Shown: positions 32,901 to 38,900 of the stretch, piece after piece
Layout: each line of letters opens with the position of its first letter
Position numbering within the stretch: position 1 is the first letter of the stretch
DNA from: Clostridia bacterium
GTDB lineage: Bacteria > Bacillota > Clostridia > TANB77 > CAG-508
Assembly: GCA_022797215.1 (NCBI GenBank)
Contig: JAAWKD010000007.1
Span: 1-63,070, forward strand
Direction: 5' to 3'
DNA length: 63,070 bases
Notes under the pieces: model-generated
The model's input: the letters and a program-made list of their open reading frames with translations, nothing else
What the model was told of the DNA's origin: nothing
Databases searched by the model: none
Translations under genes and position numbers: made by a program

Positions 32901-35900
32901 TCCAATTTGTCCTTGTCCATTTTGTCCTACTGCATATACTTTGTAATTACTATCTAAAATGTAGTGTGTTCCACCTGCTGCTCCTAAATCAATGACATCT
33001 GTTACAACTGTATTCGCATCTAATTTTGCTTTGATTGGAGTAGATCTATTCGTCGTAGTTCCATCTGATAATTGTCCATAGCCATTCCAGCCCCAACTCC
33101 AAAGTTGTCCATCTTTATCAATTGCCATTGTTGCATAAGCAGATGTCGCTAATTTATCAATGTTTGACAATTTGCTTAGTTTTGGTAAGTTGATTTGGTC
33201 TGTTGTTCCATTTCCTAATTCTCCATCTACATTATATCCCCAAGTCCAAACATTTCCATCTTCTGCTAATGCCATTGACCAACGCATACCACATTGTACA
33301 TCGATAATTCCTTTTAAGGTTCCTTTTCCTGTTTGGTCTTTTACTTTGGCTGGAACCACTGTAGTAGAGGTTCCTCCATTTCCTAGTTGTCCATAGGCAT
33401 TCCAGCCCCATGCATATACTTCACCATCTTTGGTTAAAGCTAAGCTAAAGTCATTTCCTTTTGCAATTTTTGTAATGTTTTGAATTTTATCTCCATTAGC
33501 ATCTACCACATAAACTGGGATACTTCTGTCAGTGTTAGTTCCATCTCCTAGGTTATAGCTTCCATTATTTCCCCAAGCTACCATTGTTCCATCTTCTAAT
33601 AGAGCCATTGCACTATCATAACCTACTGTAATATCTTTTACTCCTGTTAGTTGGTCTTTTCCGTTTGGTGCTAGTACTGGTACTTCATTAATTTGGTTTG
33701 TAGTTGCTCCATTACCTAATCTTCCTGATGTTCCAACTCCCCATGCCCAAACACTTCCATCTTCTTTTAAGGCTACTGAGAAGTTAATTCCTGAACTAAC
33801 TTTGCTTTCTGTATATCCATAGCTGTGTAATACAGTGACTGGTACATATTTTTCTAAATCATTGGTTTTGTCTGTTATTTTAATTCTAGTTGTTCCTAAT
33901 CTTTTTCCTGTTACTTTTCCTGTATTGCTTACAGTAACAACCTCAGGGTTTGTTGCTTCATAAGTAAGGTTTGTTCCTACTTCTTTTGTGTTGTCATAAA
34001 CATTAAATCCTAATTCTAGGCTTAGTGCAATTTGTTCTTCTCCATTTACTGTCAATTTCATTTGAGTGTTTGCTACTTTTAGTTCTGCATTTCCTACAAT
34101 GACTGGTAATTGACTTGCTATATATGTTCCATTTCCTAATTGTCCATTTGTATTATCCCCTGCTGTGTATAGTGTTCCATCTTTTGTGATATAGCTACTG
34201 TTGATAGTATTTCCTGCACCTTTTCCAATTGTTGTTACATTTTGTAGTGTGTTTTCTCCTTGATAGTCTAGTACTTTTGTAAATGTGTTGATTGGTGATG
34301 TTTTGTTTCCTAATCCTAATTGTCCTGAAGTGTTTAGTCCTGTGCTATATACTTCTCCATTTTTGCTTACTGCAAAAGAGGTAGCTCCTCCACAACTGAT
34401 ACTTGCGATATTTTCAAGATCAACTAATTCTCCTTTTTCGTTTTTGGTTTGTGCTACTACTAGTACATTACTTGCTGTGGCATTTCCTGTGGCAAGTTGT
34501 CCTGAAGTGTTTAGTCCTACTGTATATACTTTTCCATCTTCTTTTAGGAAAATGGTATGGTTTGCGCCTGCTGTTATATCATAAATTTCTCTTTGAATAG
34601 CTCTTTCTGCGTTGCTTCCCATTTCTAGTGGAGTATATCTAGTTGTAGCATCTCCCATTGCTAGCCAACCATTTGTGTTTAGTCCTGTTCCTTGTGCTGT
34701 TCCATCTCCACGAAGTAAAACAGTATATTCTGCTCCTCCTGCTGCTTTTACCACATTATATGTGTCCCATACTCTAACTGGAATTAATTTATTAGCTGTG
34801 GCATAATTTCCTAATTGGTAGTTTCCACCTTTTCCCCAAGTATAGACATTTCCTTGGTTGTCAATTGCGATACTATGTAACCCACCTGCTGCTACATCTA
34901 TGATGTTTTGTAAATAGTTTTCTCCTGCTTCGTCCAATACTTTTTGAGCATAAGTTTGTTTTGCAGTAGAGTTAATACCTAGTTGTCCATTTCCATTTAG
35001 TCCCCAAGCATATACATAGCCGTCTTTAGTAACTGCTAATACGTGTGAATTTCCTGCTGCAATTCTGACAACATTGGTTAAGTTCGTATTCTCATCAATT
35101 TTGACTGGTTCTAAGTTTTCTCTATTTGTAGTAGTTCCATCTCCTAATGCCCCATTGTTATTTAGTCCTGTTGTCCAAACTGTTCCATCTGCTTTTAAGG
35201 CTACTGTAAATCCTGTTCCTTGTACTACCATTGGTGCTGTGATTGCTTCTGCTTTGTTGGCTGTTACATAGATAGTAGCTTGTGCTCTGTATCCATGTTT
35301 ATCGTCTTTTGCAATAATGGTTGCTTGTCCTAATTCTTTTGCTGTGATATTTCCATTTTGGTCAATGCTAACTACATTTTCGTTCATAGATTTCCATGTT
35401 ATGTTACCAAGTTCTGGTGCTTTTGCGAATACATTTAGGTTTTCTACACCTCTTACTTCTAATTTTTTAGTAGTTCCTTGTTTTACGTACTCTATTCTGT
35501 TTGCAAATTCCATGTAGCTTGCTAAAACATCTTCTACACAAGTTCTTGCGTCACTGTATAACCCACCATCTAGAATTTGTCCATTGACAACTTTACCATT
35601 TGCTAAAATACTGCCATCTTCTTTGATCATGTAATTGGTATATCCAGATGAAGACTCATTTAGTTTGACAACTGTTTTTTCTACTTCGTCTTTATACCTT
35701 CTAAGGTTTTTGGTTGCATAAGCTTTATTAGTTGTTGTACTGTCTCCTAGTTCTCCTGTTGTATTTAAGCCCCAACCATATACGATTCCATCTTGTGTTA
35801 AGGCAAATCTAGATTCCATTGTTCCACCAATATCTACTACATTTTCTAGATAAGTATTGGCATCTATTTTTACTTGAATTTGTGTTGTTTTTAAATAGTT

Positions 35901-38900
35901 TGCATTGCTACTGCTAGTGCTTAGAGTTCCATATCCTAAGGTTCCATATCTGTTAATACCCCAACACCAAACTGTTCCATCTGCTTTTAATACAGCAACT
36001 CCTGCATTTCCTGCTACTATTTTCTTGACGTCTGTTACACCTGTTGCTTGTACTGGTAATTTTTTAGTTGTTTTTGCTCCATTTCCTAATTGTCCTAAGG
36101 TTCCTGCTCCCCAACTCCAAACTGTTCCATCTTTTGCTAATGCTGCTACAAAGGCTTGTCCTACACTAACTTGTTTGATGTCTTTTAAATAGTCTGTTCC
36201 TGTAGCATCTAATACTTGTACTGCATAAGCACAAGTTGCTAGGGTAGAGTTGTTTCCAATTTGTCCATAGTCATTTCTTCCCCATGCCCAAACTGTTCCA
36301 TCTGCTTTAACTGCTGCTGCATGATCTCTTGCTGCTGATATATCTACTACACCTGTTAATTGGTTTGCATACATGTCTACAACATAGATTGGTCTTTCTG
36401 CTGTTCCATTTGTGTTTCCTAATTGGCCATAGGTATTTTCTCCCCATGCTACAACAGTTCCATTTCTTTTTAGTGCTACTGTAAAGTTGTTTCCTGCTGC
36501 TATGTCTACTATATCTGTTAAATATCCTGTTCCTTCTGGGTTTAATACTTGTGTGGCTTGTGTGGCTTGTTTGGCGAAGATTTCTCCATTTCCTAGTTGT
36601 CCTACATTGTTACCACCCCATGCCCAAACTGTTCCATCTTGTTTTAGTAATACTGTATGGCTAGTTCCTGCTACTATTTTATGAATATCACTAAAATCTC
36701 TTTTTCCTACTGTGACATAAGCTGTTGTTTCTAATTCATTTGTAGTATCTGTTATGACAATTCCTGTAGTTCCTTCTTTCATTCCAATGACAGTTCCATC
36801 AGTAGATACTGTGGCAATTTCTTCCTCTAATGATTGATAGGTTAGTTCTCCTATTTGTAGTGTTTTTTCAGAGTCTACATTTAGGTTAAATGCCGGTTTT
36901 ATGTTAACGTTTAACTTGATAGTGTCGTTGACATAAGTTTCATAAATGTTACCTGTATCTAAAATTGCTCCTTGTATTCTTGTCATTTTATTACTACTAG
37001 CTAATGTCCAATTTCCATGTTGTCCACTAGTTCCAAGTCCTGTTACGCCAATACTTCCGTCTGTAAAAGCAAAGCCAAAAGTAGTATTTTTTGAACTAGA
37101 AATAGTAGCTACACCTGTTAATGGTTCACCATTTTCGTCTTTTGCTTGTGTGAATATTTTAACTGTAGTGGCATTTCCAATAGATAATTGCCCTGTAGTG
37201 TTTAGTCCTACTGCATATACATTTCCTTGTGTGTCTAATACATAGGTAGCTGATGGCCCTGTTGCTATATCTTTGATGTTTTGCATAATATCTGTGTTGC
37301 CAACATTTTTAAGTGGAATGGCATGTTTATAGTTTGTGGTATTGTTCATACCAATTTGTCCATAATTGTTGTAACCCCATATCCATGCTGTTTTATCTTC
37401 TTTTAATGCTATCGTGTGGTGGCTACCTGTGACAATTCTAACAACTCCTGTTAGTTTTCCATCTAGTGTTTCATTAATAGCATATACTAACTCTCCTTTG
37501 GTAGCTGCTGTGTTATCTCCTAATTGTCCTGAAGTTCCAAGTCCTACTGCTTGTACAGTTCCGTCCGCTTTTAGAACTGTACTTGTGTCTGAACCACCTT
37601 GTACTTGAATAATGTTATAGCTGTCATGCATTTTGATAGGTATAGCTCTATTGGCAGTATTATTAACCCCTAGTGAATGGTTGGTTCCAACTCCCCAACC
37701 TACAACTGTTCCATCTTGTTTTAATGCTAAACAATAGTCTATTCCTGCTGCTACATCTATGATGTTTTGTAAATACTCTTCTCCTGTTTCGTCTACAACT
37801 TGTGTGGCATAATATCTTGTGGCATTTGCTCCATCTCCTAGTTGTCCTGAGGTTCCAATTCCCCAAGTCCAAACAGTTCCGTCTTTTCTAAGTGCTATTA
37901 CATGTTCTGTTCCGATTTCTACTTTTCTAACATCTGTTAAATATTCATTTGTTCCAATTTTTACTTGTACTGGTTTATTGATAATTTTGGTATAACCATT
38001 TCCTAACATTCCATTTGCACCATCTCCTGATGTCCAAACGGTTCCGTCTTCTTTTAGATAAACGGTTGCTAAGGTTCCACTAGCTACTTGTGGAAGGGCT
38101 GTGGCACCTTTTGCTACTACATTAATCATACTTTGTGTTGTATATCCATTTGTGGTGTCTTCTGCAATAATGGTTACATATCCTTTTGCTTTTGCGGTTA
38201 TGGTTCCATTGGCACTAACTGTGGCAATGTCTTCATTTGAACTTCTAAAAGTTACATTTCCTGGTACTACTTTTCTGTTTAGTAGGTTAAGTCCATTATA
38301 GTAGCCTACTTGTAAGTTTAAAGTGTTTCCTACTTCTAGGTAAGATTGATTGTTGCTTAGTTTGAAATAGCTTTCATCTAGTCTAGTAGCAACATTTGTG
38401 GCAGTTACTCTGTCACTTAACATTTGGTAAGAAGTAGATAATCCACTTCCATAAATGTCACCTTTTTCGTCTATGATGTAATGGGCATTTGTGTTTTGTC
38501 CTGTTGATAACATTTTAGTTCCTGTGATGTATTCTCCTGCTGGTTTCTTGGTTTGTGTTGCTATCAGTTTATTAGCTGCTGTTCCATCCCCTATTTGTCC
38601 TGAGGTATTTAGTCCCCAACCAAAGGCTTCTCCTGTTTTGGTAATAGCATAGCTAGTTTCTAAATTAGCACTAATATCTGTGATATCTTCTAGTGGTGTT
38701 CCTGCTGCTTTTAATACTTGTACTGGATATATTCTCTTGTATGAGGCATTACTACTGGAGGTACTTGCTGTATTAATTCCTAATTGTCCATATCGATTTA
38801 GTCCCCATGCCCATACAGTTCCGTCATTTTTAAGAGCAAGTGTGTGTAATCCTCCTGCATCTATTTTTTCTACGTCTTCTAAATCTTGTACTTGTGTTGG

